From JAFDVL01 sp964631865 (lineage in GTDB: Bacteria; Acidobacteriota; Blastocatellia; RBC074): a DNA stretch of 64,000 nucleotides. Where the stretch lies: assembly GCA_964631865.1 (NCBI GenBank), contig CAZWAK010000002.1:84270-148269 (forward strand). Direction: 5' to 3'. Under the pieces are notes generated by a model that saw only the letters and a program-made list of their open reading frames with translations, did no database searches and had not been told where the DNA came from. Both the position numbers and the translations under genes were made by a program. Each line of letters begins with the position of its first letter. Position 1 is the stretch's first letter. Below are positions 44,505-52,468 of this stretch, one piece after another.

Positions 44505-45272
44505 ATGAAAAATTATCTTGATCTCACAGGCAAAGTCGCGCTCGTCACGGGCGCAAGTTCAGGCATCGGCGCGGCAACGGCACTGTTGCTCGCGGAGCAA
44601 GGTGCGAGCGTCGCTATCAACTACAATCGCAACGAAGCTGGCGCGAATGAAGTGCTAGCGCAAATCACAGCAGCGGGCGGCAAAGCGATTGTGATTCAAG
44701 CGGACGTGACGAAATCTGCCGAAGTGCGCGCGTTGGTCGAACGCACAACGCAGGAACTCGGCGCGATTGATATTCTCGTTAACAACGCTGGCTCGCTGGT
44801 CGAGCGCATGAAGCTGTTGGAATTAACCGAAGAGCGGTGGGACGACGTGATGAACCTGAATTTGAAGAGCGTGCTTGTTGTCACGCAAGCAGTCGTACCT
44901 GCGATGATCGAACGTAAATCCGGTTCGATTGTGAACCTAACTTCAATTGCCGGGCGCAATGGCGGCGGCCCTGGCGCAATGCACTACGCTACAGCGAAGG
45001 GCGGATTGATTACGCTGACCAAAGGCATGGCAAAGGAATTAGCGCCGCACGGCATTCGCGTCAACAGCGTTGCGCCCGGCGTGATTGATACGCCGTTTCA
45101 CGAAACGTTTTCGACACCGGAAATGATTCAAGCGTTCATCAACACGATTCCGATGGGACGGCTCGGCACGTCAGAAGAAACGGCGAAGGTGATTGTGTTT
45201 CTGGCTTCGGACGCCGCGAGTTATGTGTGCGGCGAAACGATTGAGGTCAATGGTGGACAGTTGATGTTGTGA
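44505..45272 (+). CDS. FabG-like short-chain dehydrogenase/reductase
   Basis: 255 residues. Cofactor motif TGASSGIGAA, NNAG, Ser of NLTSIAG, YATAK (catalytic Tyr and Lys) and the late PLGRxG-like PMGRLGTSEE with CGETIEVNGGQ. NADPH preference is suggested by NYNRNEAGANEV after beta-2. It could be a 3-oxoacyl-ACP reductase paralogue or a sugar/steroid dehydrogenase; no fatty-acid genes are near. Confidence 0.9.
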   Translation: MKNYLDLTGKVALVTGASSGIGAATALLLAEQGASVAINYNRNEAGANEVLAQITAAGGKAIVIQADVTKSAEVRALVERTTQELGAIDILVNNAGSLVERMKLLELTEERWDDVMNLNLKSVLVVTQAVVPAMIERKSGSIVNLTSIAGRNGGGPGAMHYATAKGGLITLTKGMAKELAPHGIRVNSVAPGVIDTPFHETFSTPEMIQAFINTIPMGRLGTSEETAKVIVFLASDAASYVCGETIEVNGGQLML

Positions 45273-45307
45273 AGGTTTAGCAGCGGCATCGCGAGCATGG
45301 CTACGCT

Positions 45308-45354
45308 AAAAAAGGCGAAGAGGTCAGATGGCAGGCTACTGCCATCTGACCTCT
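45308..45354 (-). terminator. Terminator hairpin of rpsT, probably bidirectional
   Basis: A perfect 16-bp stem (45319-45334 with 45339-45354, 4-nt loop) lies between the convergent SDR and rpsT genes. On the minus strand it is followed by TCGCC and six T (45313-45308). Confidence 0.85.
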
Positions 45355-45380
45355 TGAACGACCGCTATTGGGGGAAAAAA

Positions 45381-45650
45381 CTATTTCGCGGCGAGCGCGT
45401 TGACGTGGCTCGTGAGCCGGGATTTGTGGCGCGCGGCGGTGTTGCGATGAATCACGCCCTTTTGAATCGCCTTGTCAAGGGCGGAAATGGTGGTTGGTAA
45501 CAATTCCTGCGCGGTGCTGGCATTCTTGGTCGCAATCGCGGCACGTAACTTTTTGATTGCTGTCCGAAGCTTGGTGCGATTGGCGGTATTTACTGCGTTG
45601 GCTTTGACATTCTGGCGGTCGCGCTTTTCTGCGGATACATGATTCGGCAT
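45381..45650 (-). CDS. rpsT: 30S ribosomal protein S20
   Basis: 89 residues. It starts MPNHVSAEKRDRQNVKANAVNT, is Ala/Lys-rich and helical throughout and ends HKSRLTSHVNALAAK, as in S20. It binds 16S rRNA early in 30S assembly. It is a single-gene unit with its own strong promoter (45711-45739) and a 16-bp terminator. The plus-strand frame across it is a shadow. Confidence 0.95.
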   Translation of the reverse strand: MPNHVSAEKRDRQNVKANAVNTANRTKLRTAIKKLRAAIATKNASTAQELLPTTISALDKAIQKGVIHRNTAARHKSRLTSHVNALAAK

Positions 45651-45710
45651 TACAAAACTTCTCCTCTAAGTTGCATTAGATAACTATTTCGGCTCAAACA
45701 CAAAGCGGCA

Positions 45711-45739
45711 AGTATAGGGATCGCTTCTATGACTGTCAA
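45711..45739 (-). promoter_or_regulatory. Strong sigma-70 promoter of rpsT
   Basis: -35 TTGACA and -10 TATACT with 17-nt spacing on the minus strand, about 60 nt before the S20 start. This is close to consensus, as expected for a ribosomal protein gene. Confidence 0.88.
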
Positions 45740-45998
45740 GCTTGAGTTCACCACGTTGATTTAGTATCATCCGCGCCCGCGTCGCACCGTGAGTCCCGCT
45801 GGTCGCCCCACAAAAGATTTAAGCATCTATAACCACTTGATCTTGATTAAGTCCCCCAGAAAGAAAAGGTTGCGAAAAAGCAGGGGCAGTGATAAAGAAT
45901 AGCGCCCGCGCACTTGGTTTCCGCCGCTGCGCCGCCAGTTCACGATTTGGAAAAGCCTCACAAGGCTTGATGGCCGATGCAACTTGAGGGCAAATTCA

Positions 45999-47132
45999 AT
46001 GGCTAATTCATTTGGAGCATCACCTGCTTCTTCCGGTGCTTCTTCCGGCACAATTCTCATGCCCCGTATGGTTACGGTCGCCGCTGTACAAGCCACGCCT
46101 GTGTTCATGAATCTGGAAGCCAGTTCGGCCAAGGCATTGAATCTGGTGGCCGAAGCCGCGCTGAAAAAGGCGCAACTCGTGGTATTCCCGGAAGCCTGGT
46201 TGCCCGGCTATCCGGCGTGGTTGGAGTATTGCCGCGACGTGGCCGTGTGGAATCATCCGCCCGTGAAAAAGCTCTATGCTCGCCTGATCGAGAACAGCGT
46301 GATTGTGCCCGGCCCGACGACGGAAGCACTGGCCGCGGTCGCCGCCGAATATCGGTTGACGGTGGTGGTTGGCGTTTGCGAGCGCGTAGCCGAAGGCGCA
46401 GGACGCGGCACATTGTACAGTTCAATGCTGACGTTCAGTCCGGCGGGAGAACTCATCAATCATCATCGCAAATTGCTGCCGACCTACAGCGAACGCTTGA
46501 TTCTGGGGCAAGGCGATGGGCGCGGTTTGCGTTCGGTGCGCACTTCGATTGGGCGCGTCGGCGGGTTGATTTCGTGGGAGCATTGGACACCGCTTGCGCG
46601 TCAGGCTATGCATCAGGCGGGCGAAGATTTGCACGTGGCGTTGTGGCCTTCGATAGGCGAAATGGGGCAGATTGCCTGTCGCAATTATGCGTTCGAGGGG
46701 CGCAGTTTTGTCGTCAGCGCCGGTTCGATCATGCGGGCGCGCGATTTGCCGTTGGAGTTGGAACCGATTGCCGAAATCGCCAATGACCCGGACAAATTGA
46801 TTTTGGATGGGGGCAGCGCCGTGATCGGCCCCGACGGCAAATATATCGCGGGGCCGGCCTTCGATTACGAAGCGATTGTGATGGCGCGCATCAACCTCAA
46901 TCGCATCCGCGAAGAAAGCCTGATGATGGATGTGACGGGGCATTACAATCGGCCTGATCTCTTTGAGTTGCGACTGAAGACGGGCGAGACGGGGAGCGTT
47001 TCGGCGCTGCCTCCGAACCCGTTGGACGAATCCAAATTGCTGACGACTTCGTTGCCAACGACCGAAAGCGTGCCCCAGGAGATGTTGCCGGACTTCCCTG
47101 AAAACCTCGTCAATCCGAGCAAAGTCGCGTGA
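45999..47132 (+). CDS. Nitrilase-superfamily protein with the catalytic cysteine replaced by serine
   Basis: 377 residues from ATG 45999, TTGAGG upstream. Branch-1-like nitrilase architecture: E65 in VVFPEAWLPGYP, K158 in HHRKLLPTYSERLILGQGDG, then GGLISWEHWTPLARQ where nitrilases have LICWEH. The nucleophile position is Ser192 (codon TCG). The rest (ALWPSIG, VVSAGSI, GGSAVIGPDGKYIAGP) is well conserved. Nitrilases convert organic nitriles to acids and ammonia through the Cys. With Ser it may be inactive, altered or misread, since TCG differs from TGC only by a swap of two bases. The rest of the frame is intact and has a terminator, so it looks expressed. Confidence 0.85.
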   Translation: MANSFGASPASSGASSGTILMPRMVTVAAVQATPVFMNLEASSAKALNLVAEAALKKAQLVVFPEAWLPGYPAWLEYCRDVAVWNHPPVKKLYARLIENSVIVPGPTTEALAAVAAEYRLTVVVGVCERVAEGAGRGTLYSSMLTFSPAGELINHHRKLLPTYSERLILGQGDGRGLRSVRTSIGRVGGLISWEHWTPLARQAMHQAGEDLHVALWPSIGEMGQIACRNYAFEGRSFVVSAGSIMRARDLPLELEPIAEIANDPDKLILDGGSAVIGPDGKYIAGPAFDYEAIVMARINLNRIREESLMMDVTGHYNRPDLFELRLKTGETGSVSALPPNPLDESKLLTTSLPTTESVPQEMLPDFPENLVNPSKVA

Positions 47133-47158
47133 CGGGGCAAAGAAAAAGTCTGAAACTG

Positions 47159-47194
47159 AAAAGCGCCGCTGATTGTATCTTCAGCGGCGCTTTT
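47159..47194. terminator. Bidirectional terminator between the nitrilase and 3D-protein genes
   Basis: A perfect 14-bp repeat AAAAGCGCCGCTGA/TCAGCGGCGCTTTT with an 8-nt loop lies between the two convergent genes, 26 nt after one stop and 25 nt before the other. Confidence 0.92.
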
Positions 47195-47218
47195 GGCTTT
47201 TACCGGAAAAGAATTCTT

Positions 47219-47902
47219 TTACTTGCCTTTGGGCTTGCGCTTGCCGCCGTACTTGAGCACGGTCAAGCGGACATTTTGACGACCAAAGGTGCGGGCTTCG
47301 CGCGAGGACGGCATCCACACGTCAATGCGTTTGCCTTTGATGGCTTTGCCAGTGTCCTGCACGGAATACACGCCCGAATAATTTCCGGCTTTGAGATGCA
47401 CCGTGCTGCCGAGCGGCAACACACGCGGGTCAGCGGCGATCACGCCCCGCCGCACGTAGGAGCCGGAGCGCGTGATGCCGCGCAAACTGTACGCGGTGGC
47501 TTCAAAGCGGCTCGGTGGTTCAATCCCGGCCAAATCTTCGCTCGCAGCGGAATCCAGCGCGACTAATTTCGATGATTTCACGACCGAGACTTCCGCCTCC
47601 AATTCGAGCGCCGGGTTCATCGGCAGCACATGCGGTTCGACGGGCGTGGTAGATGACCAAGAAGAAGATAAAGTTGCCGACAGCGTTTGCGGTTTGTCTT
47701 GGGCCGGAGTTGCCGCCTGCGCGGCGGGAACTTCGTTAACGGGCTTGGCGGGATTCGCTGTCGTTTCTGCGGCAGGTTTGCCAGAAGCTTTCCAGGCGTC
47801 TCCAACCAAATGCGGTTGGGTTTGGGCGCTGACGCCAATCCCTAAACATATAAGAAGCGATGCGCTGGTGAGGGCGCGGGGGACAAAGTTCGTACTACAC
47901 AT
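47219..47902 (-). CDS. Secreted 3D-domain protein, probable cell-wall-active double-psi barrel
   Basis: 227 residues. A signal peptide ends GIGVSAQ. A 100-residue Ala/Pro/Thr-rich linker follows, then the 3D domain at about 130-220 (FEATAYSLRGITRSG ... GVIAADPRVLPLGSTVHL ... VQDTGKAIKGKRIDVWM) with its three Asp residues. Domains of this kind occur in peptidoglycan lytic enzymes such as MltA and YuiC, so it probably acts on the cell wall. No catalytic proof is possible from sequence alone. Confidence 0.88.
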   Translation of the reverse strand: MCSTNFVPRALTSASLLICLGIGVSAQTQPHLVGDAWKASGKPAAETTANPAKPVNEVPAAQAATPAQDKPQTLSATLSSSWSSTTPVEPHVLPMNPALELEAEVSVVKSSKLVALDSAASEDLAGIEPPSRFEATAYSLRGITRSGSYVRRGVIAADPRVLPLGSTVHLKAGNYSGVYSVQDTGKAIKGKRIDVWMPSSREARTFGRQNVRLTVLKYGGKRKPKGK

Positions 47903-48238
47903 AAACCTAATTAACTCCTTGGGGATCGTAGTTTCTCCTTTGGTGGCATGGTTAATGTTACTTCAGGTCTAACGTCTCCCTCCGTGCAGATCAAGCACAA
48001 ACCGCGTTTCAATCACTGGTCAAACGCGATTGAGGGTCATTGCGTGGAATTGCGTTGAGCTGACCGCTCGCCGCTCAAAGAGGCGCGCAATATCCAGAGG
48101 CAATTCTGAGTTATGCAAACAGCGTTAGCAGAAGCTTTCCGGCATAAAGCTCGCGCATACTACCATAAACGTTCCGAAATGAAAAATGTGCAAGAGGTTC
48201 GTGACAACCAGGAAATTGCTGCGGAAAGGTAAGGTGTT
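47903..48238. other. 336-nt gap without a recognised gene
   Basis: It lies upstream of both the 3D-protein gene (minus) and the heptose kinase stop. On the minus strand there is AAGGAG before the 3D start. I checked for a riboswitch ahead of the 3D gene, since c-di-AMP riboswitches often precede such genes, but could not align a known consensus. Confidence 0.4.
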
Positions 48239-49210
48239 TTATTCCAACAACATCGCCTTGATGAGGTCGTTGCCTGAAAGGGTCGCTGTACCGACTTTGC
48301 CAACGACGATGCCGGCAGCCTGATTGGCGATCAGCGCGGCTTCGGTGATGTCTGCGTCGGCGGCCAGCGCGAGTGCGAGCGTCGCAATGACGGTATCGCC
48401 TGCACCTGTGACATCGTACACATCGCGCGCCATCGTGGGGATGTGCGTGACGGTTTCTGCGCTCAGCAATGACATCCCGTGTTCGCCGCGCGTGATGAGA
48501 ACGTGCGGGCACGCCAGTGTTTCCCGAATCTGCCGCGCCGCCGCAAGCAGTGATGTTTCATCCGTGATTTCAATGCCCGTCGCGCGTTCGGCTTCGAGTT
48601 GATTCGGCGTAATCACTGTCACCGGACGATAGAACGTGAAGTTTTTGATTTTAGGATCGAGGCACACGGTTTTGCCTGCCGCCACTGCCAACACGGCTTG
48701 CAAAACGCGCGGCGTCAGCACCCCTTTGTCGTAATCCGAAACGATGACGGCGTCTGCGTCTGGCAAGGCTTTCAGGAAGGTCGAGATCAACTGATCCTCG
48801 ATGATTTCAGACAACGGCAACCGGCTCTCGCGGTCGGCGCGGATCATTTGTTGATGATGCGCCAGGATGCGCGTTTTGAGCGTGGTTGGGCGGTTCGCAT
48901 CCACAATCAAAAACTTCGTCTCAGCACCCGCTTCGCCCAAGCGTTCCCGCAGTTTTTCTCCTGCCCAATCATTGCCGATGACGCCGATGGGAACGGCTTG
49001 TGCGCCCAATGCCAGCAGATTGGAAACCACGTTGCCCGCGCCGCCCGCGTGCCACGATTCGCGGTTGATTTCGACGACCGGGACAGGCGCTTCGGGTGAG
49101 ATGCGCCGCACTTCGCCCCAGATAAATTCGTCCAGCATCAAATCGCCGAGCACGAGCAATCGCTGGCCCGCGAAGTTGTGGATGAGGTTTTGTACGCGCT
49201 CTCGGTTCAT
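48239..49210 (-). CDS. rfaE1: D-glycero-beta-D-manno-heptose-7-phosphate kinase (RfaE domain I)
   Basis: 323 residues, a PfkB-type ribokinase fold. It begins LLVLGDLMLDEFIWGEVRRISPEAPVPVV, has WHAGGAGNVVSNLLALG, CLDPKIKN, and the catalytic TGAGDTVIATLALALA. It phosphorylates heptose-7-phosphate to the 1,7-bisphosphate for ADP-heptose. Only the kinase domain is present; the adenylyltransferase domain must be elsewhere. ATG overlaps the stop of the GT9 gene (ATGA), tying the two steps of heptose supply and transfer together. Confidence 0.93.
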   Translation of the reverse strand: MNRERVQNLIHNFAGQRLLVLGDLMLDEFIWGEVRRISPEAPVPVVEINRESWHAGGAGNVVSNLLALGAQAVPIGVIGNDWAGEKLRERLGEAGAETKFLIVDANRPTTLKTRILAHHQQMIRADRESRLPLSEIIEDQLISTFLKALPDADAVIVSDYDKGVLTPRVLQAVLAVAAGKTVCLDPKIKNFTFYRPVTVITPNQLEAERATGIEITDETSLLAAARQIRETLACPHVLITRGEHGMSLLSAETVTHIPTMARDVYDVTGAGDTVIATLALALAADADITEAALIANQAAGIVVGKVGTATLSGNDLIKAMLLE

Positions 49211-50277
49211 CGCAAAACGGTATCAATTGCCCGCATTACTTGCTCAATAGTGATAGAACGAATGCACTCCGGTTCCGCAAATTCCGTGCAGATATACATC
49301 GCGCAAGGATTGCACGCGAACGGATTCTGCACAAGTTCGGCGCGCTGTTTCGTCCAGGGACGCCAGCGCACGGAACTCGCCGGGCCAAACAACACGGCGA
49401 GCGGCGTTTGCACCGCCGCCGCAATATGCGCGGGGCCGCTGTCGTTGCCCACGAATACTTTGGCCTCGGCGATGACCGCCAGCAACTCGCCGATGCTGAG
49501 CGAAGTCAACGCTGCTAGTTTTTGCTCCGTCGCCGCTTGGACGCTTTCGACCTGCGCGATTTGTTCCGCCGTCGGCGCACCTGTCAGCACGATTTGATAG
49601 CCGCGTTCAAGCAATCGTTCGGCAATCGCGGCGTAACGTTCGGGCAGCCAGCGTTTGGTGTAAAACTCGTTCGTCGGCGCAAGCACTGCGTAGGGTTGAT
49701 TGAGGTGGATTCCGGCAGCTTGCAGTTTTGCGTGGGCTGCTGTGCGTTGGTTGGGGGCAACGAAAAGCTGCGTGGCGGCGGGCTGTTCATCCGGCAGGCC
49801 GAGCCATTGGAACCAGCCGAATTGATATTCGACCGTGTGCAAATCGCTGCGGCCCAGAATTTCTTCCGATGGCGGCACGCGCAGGTTGTACGCATAGCGG
49901 TTGCGAAAATGCGCCGCGCCGATGCGATGCTTCGCGCCGCTCAGGAATGTCAGTTGGGCGCTCGTCGGCCCGCCGTGCAGATTGATGACGGCGGTGAATT
50001 GGCGGCGGCGAATCGTTTGCACAATGCTCAGGCGCGAGGTGAGCGAACTGCGTTTGTCCTGGCTCCCGCGCGTCAGCGGAATGGCCTCGATGTCCGGGTC
50101 GGCTTCGTAGAGATCGGTGTAAATCGCTTCGACCAGCGTAGTGATTTGCAAATCCGGGCGGAAGCGTTTGAGCGCGCGCAAATTGGCCGTATCCAGCACG
50201 GCTTCGCCCAGGTTGCGCAGCCGAAGGAACAGCACACGCGAGGATTCAGGAAGTTGCTGAAAGAGAGAGGCAGGCAC
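49207..50277 (-). CDS. GT9-family heptosyltransferase
   Basis: 356 residues from GTG 50277, 5 nt after the Trm112 stop; the longer frame to 50379 overlaps that gene. Motifs are RVLFLRLRNLGEAVLDTANL, FTAVINLHGGPTSAQL and KVFVGNDSGPAHIAAAVQTPLAVLFGP (donor-binding site). The family adds ADP-heptose to LPS core or a similar glycan. With the kinase that follows it indicates LPS-type outer membrane. Confidence 0.92.
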   Translation of the reverse strand: MPASLFQQLPESSRVLFLRLRNLGEAVLDTANLRALKRFRPDLQITTLVEAIYTDLYEADPDIEAIPLTRGSQDKRSSLTSRLSIVQTIRRRQFTAVINLHGGPTSAQLTFLSGAKHRIGAAHFRNRYAYNLRVPPSEEILGRSDLHTVEYQFGWFQWLGLPDEQPAATQLFVAPNQRTAAHAKLQAAGIHLNQPYAVLAPTNEFYTKRWLPERYAAIAERLLERGYQIVLTGAPTAEQIAQVESVQAATEQKLAALTSLSIGELLAVIAEAKVFVGNDSGPAHIAAAVQTPLAVLFGPASSVRWRPWTKQRAELVQNPFACNPCAMYICTEFAEPECIRSITIEQVMRAIDTVLR

Positions 50278-50282
50278 AACGA

Positions 50283-50468
50283 TTACGCGGCGGCAGGTGT
50301 TTCTTCGATGGTCGCTTCTTCCACGATCAGCACCGGGATTTCGTCGCGAATTGGATAAACGCGATGGCAGGCTACACATTTCAATCCGCTGCCGTCGGCT
50401 TTGAGTTCAAGCTTCGCGCGACACGCCGGACACGCGAGGATTTCGAGCAATTCTGGCTTTATGCCCAT
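50283..50468 (-). CDS. Trm112-family zinc protein
   Basis: 61 residues from ATG 50468 with CAGGAG upstream. LACPACRAKLEL and LKCVACHRVYPIRDEIPVLI hold the CxxC pairs of the Trm112/YcaR family. Such proteins activate methyltransferases or act in LPS clusters in bacteria. The gene leads the heptosyltransferase-kinase operon. The longer frame to 50597 is not homologous. Confidence 0.9.
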   Translation of the reverse strand: MGIKPELLEILACPACRAKLELKADGSGLKCVACHRVYPIRDEIPVLIVEEATIEETPAAA

Positions 50469-50618
50469 AACAAATTCTCCTGCTGCAAAGTGGAAAACCG
50501 CAGCGCAGTATAGACCGCAGCGCCACGCCGAACAAGCAACGCCCCCGCGCCAGAAAATAAAACCTTGCGCCGCCAGCACTTGCCTCCCGCCCCGCAATCC
50601 CGTACATTACGACGCTGT

Positions 50619-50914
50619 GCTCCCGTAGCTCAGTGGATAGAGCATCTGCCTTCAATCAGGAGCCTGTACTGAAGAATCGTAATTCGTACAGTGGAGGGTG
50701 CTATATCGGTGAATCTCTAAGGAAGTTGCGAAGCTTCTATGACAACGCCGAGGGAACCTTACCAGGATTGGTAAGAACGCCGTAGAGACTATACGCACCC
50801 AGGCTGCAATGCCTAAGACATAGTCCAGACCACAACTCAAGTTTTGAGCCTGGGGAAATCCAGGGTGGTACGCTAAGCAGAGGGTCGCACGTTCGAGCCG
50901 TGCCGGGAGCGCCA
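50619..50914 (+). tRNA. tRNA-Arg (anticodon TCT) interrupted by a group I intron
   Basis: Exon 1 (50619-50652) and exon 2 (50873-50914) join into a 76-nt tRNA with encoded CCA. Stems: acceptor GCTCCCG/CGGGAGC, D GCTC/GAGC, anticodon TCTGC/GCAGA around CTTCTAA, T GCACG/CGTGC with TTCGAGC. The splice falls between the first and second anticodon bases (T|CT), so unspliced RNA cannot read AGA codons. Confidence 0.93.
50653..50872 (+). ncRNA. Group I self-splicing intron (IC3-like) inside tRNA-Arg
   Basis: 220 nt, no ORF. The 5' exon ends in U and the intron ends in G, as the rule requires. P1 pairs exon CTT with GAG. P2 is CTGTAC...GTACAG. P3 pairs GGGTGC with GCACCC. P6 is CTTACC/GGTAAG. P7 pairs GACTA (in AGAGACTATACG) with TAGTC (in AAGACATAGTCC). 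P8 is AGGC/GCCT, and P9 hairpins are CTCAA/TTGAG and CCTGG/CCAGG. This matches the small introns of cyanobacterial tRNA-Leu(UAA). Confidence 0.92.
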
Positions 50915-50945
50915 AACATTTCTTCTAAATTTTCCCCCGCAGTTT

Positions 50946-52004
50946 ATGCGCTACATTGTTCACGGAGCCGGAGCAATTGGGAGCCTGGTTGGCGGCTTGT
51001 TGGCTGACACGGGTGCTGAGGTCATCTTCATTGTGCGCCCGGCCCAAGCCGAAGTCATCAATCAACGTGGCCTGACAATTCATTCGGTTTATCATCCGAC
51101 CAAACACGTCACCAACGTCAAAGCCGTCACGTCTCCGCACAACATCACGCCGCAGCCGGACGATGTTATCCTGCTCGCGGTCAAGAGTTCCCAGACCTAT
51201 CAGTGCATTCACGAATTGCAGGAAGTCTTCAGTCAGGTGACGCCGATCTTTTGCCTGCAAAACGGGGTGCGGAACGAACCGACGGTCGCCGAACGATTTC
51301 TGCATGTTTACGGCGTAATGATTGCCGCGTGCGTGAACGGCCTGGAACCGGGCGTGGTCGCGCACACTTTGAAGCAGGATTTGGTGCTCGGCAACTATCC
51401 GCTGGGTTGCGATGAAACGGCGACCAAAGTGGCGCACGATTTGTCCAACGCCGGATTCAACGCTGTGCTTTCGGCGCACGTGATGGCGGCGAAATGGGGC
51501 AAGCTAGTGCTGAATTTGACCAATGCGTTGTTGGCCATCACGGGGCATCATCTGCAATTGGCGTGGAGCGTGCCGGAAGTCAGTTTGCTGATGGCCGAGG
51601 TGCAGGAAGAAGGCTTGCGCGTGGTCGAAGCCGCAGGCATTCCGTTGACCGAAGGCAACAGCCCGCTGGATGTCTATGCGATGACGCAGAAGACGCGCCA
51701 AATCGGCGAAAGTGCGCCCGATGAAGCAGCTATTCGCGCCGCACAAAACTTGCCCGAACAACAGCGCACGTATGTTTCCACGTGGGCAGATTTACAGCAA
51801 AAACGTGGCGAAACCGAAGCCAGCTACTTGAACGGCGAAATCCTTTTGCTCGGCGAAAAACATCACCTGCCAACGCCCTACAATTTCACTTTGTTGGATG
51901 TCGTGGAGCGGATGGCCGCGCAGCATTTGTTGCCGGGGCACTATTCCATCGGAGAACTGCGGCAAATGATCGAACGCCGCGAGGAAACGCAAGCCAACGA
52001 GTGA
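50946..52004 (+). CDS. 2-dehydropantoate 2-reductase-family protein (PanE/ApbA-like)
   Basis: 352 residues. N-terminal nucleotide-binding GAGAIGSLVGGLLADTGAEV, then LLAVKSSQT, CLQNGVRNE and the C-terminal helical domain with AAKWGKLVLNLTNALLAI. The catalytic Lys is in AAKWGK. It is longer than E. coli PanE (303), with an extra segment around 240-300 rich in Gln/Glu. The family reduces ketopantoate to pantoate in pantothenate synthesis, but paralogues with other substrates are common; this one is not next to panB or panC. Confidence 0.85.
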   Translation: MRYIVHGAGAIGSLVGGLLADTGAEVIFIVRPAQAEVINQRGLTIHSVYHPTKHVTNVKAVTSPHNITPQPDDVILLAVKSSQTYQCIHELQEVFSQVTPIFCLQNGVRNEPTVAERFLHVYGVMIAACVNGLEPGVVAHTLKQDLVLGNYPLGCDETATKVAHDLSNAGFNAVLSAHVMAAKWGKLVLNLTNALLAITGHHLQLAWSVPEVSLLMAEVQEEGLRVVEAAGIPLTEGNSPLDVYAMTQKTRQIGESAPDEAAIRAAQNLPEQQRTYVSTWADLQQKRGETEASYLNGEILLLGEKHHLPTPYNFTLLDVVERMAAQHLLPGHYSIGELRQMIERREETQANE

Positions 52005-52041
52005 TTGATCTTCGCTCTGCTCGCCTTCGCGAAAAAAACAG

Positions 52042-52084
52042 AAGCGAACCAACCGTGAGAACTTTGTCTCCGATTGGTTCGCTT
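52042..52084. terminator. Terminator between the PanE-like and cytochrome c genes
   Basis: An 11-bp perfect inverted repeat (AAGCGAACCAA/TTGGTTCGCTT) with a 21-nt loop, followed by ATTTTATT. It lies between convergent genes. Confidence 0.75.
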
Positions 52085-52104
52085 ATTTTATTCGTGCGAG
52101 GCGC

Positions 52105-52440
52105 TTAGCGGCCTTGAATTTCCTTGTAAACAAACTTTGCCAGTTCGTGAATTTGCTCCTGACTCAGTTTGTCTTTGAACGACGGCATCTGGCCGGAACC
52201 GGTTCCGATGCGCGTGGCCAAATCATCAACGGTTCGGCTCATCGCCAACCCCGCTTTGAAGCTGGGGCCAATGCCGCCTTCGCCTTTTTCGCCGTGACAG
52301 GTCACGCATTTTTGGTCAGTGTAGAGCGCCCGTGTGGCTGCCACATCTTTGACGGCCAAATCATTTTTTGATGCACAGGCCAAAGCTAGAACAAAAGCCA
52401 GGACGGTCGTAAGAAAGAGTAGTGATTTCAAGTAGTTCAT
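52105..52440 (-). CDS. Small class I cytochrome c, lipoprotein
   Basis: 111 residues. A signal with lipobox LALAC (C22) precedes a single heme-binding CVTCH (C45, C48, H49) and a GQMPSF axial Met. It would be an envelope electron carrier anchored by lipid, maturing through Lgt/LspA. Redox partners are not encoded nearby. Confidence 0.93.
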   Translation of the reverse strand: MNYLKSLLFLTTVLAFVLALACASKNDLAVKDVAATRALYTDQKCVTCHGEKGEGGIGPSFKAGLAMSRTVDDLATRIGTGSGQMPSFKDKLSQEQIHELAKFVYKEIQGR

Positions 52441-52468
52441 GTTTCGTCTCCCAGTTTAGTTTTACGGT

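Noticed and set aside
45297..45500. 67-codon plus-strand frame over rpsT
   Set aside because: It reads through the rpsT terminator hairpin and antisense to S20.
47903..48060. c-di-AMP riboswitch ahead of the 3D-domain gene
   Set aside because: Such genes often have one, but I could not match a consensus in the leader. An Infernal search would decide.
50652..50919. Two minus-strand frames over the tRNA-Arg and intron
   Set aside because: They lie across an RNA gene with full secondary structure. They are the usual spurious frames annotated over tRNAs.
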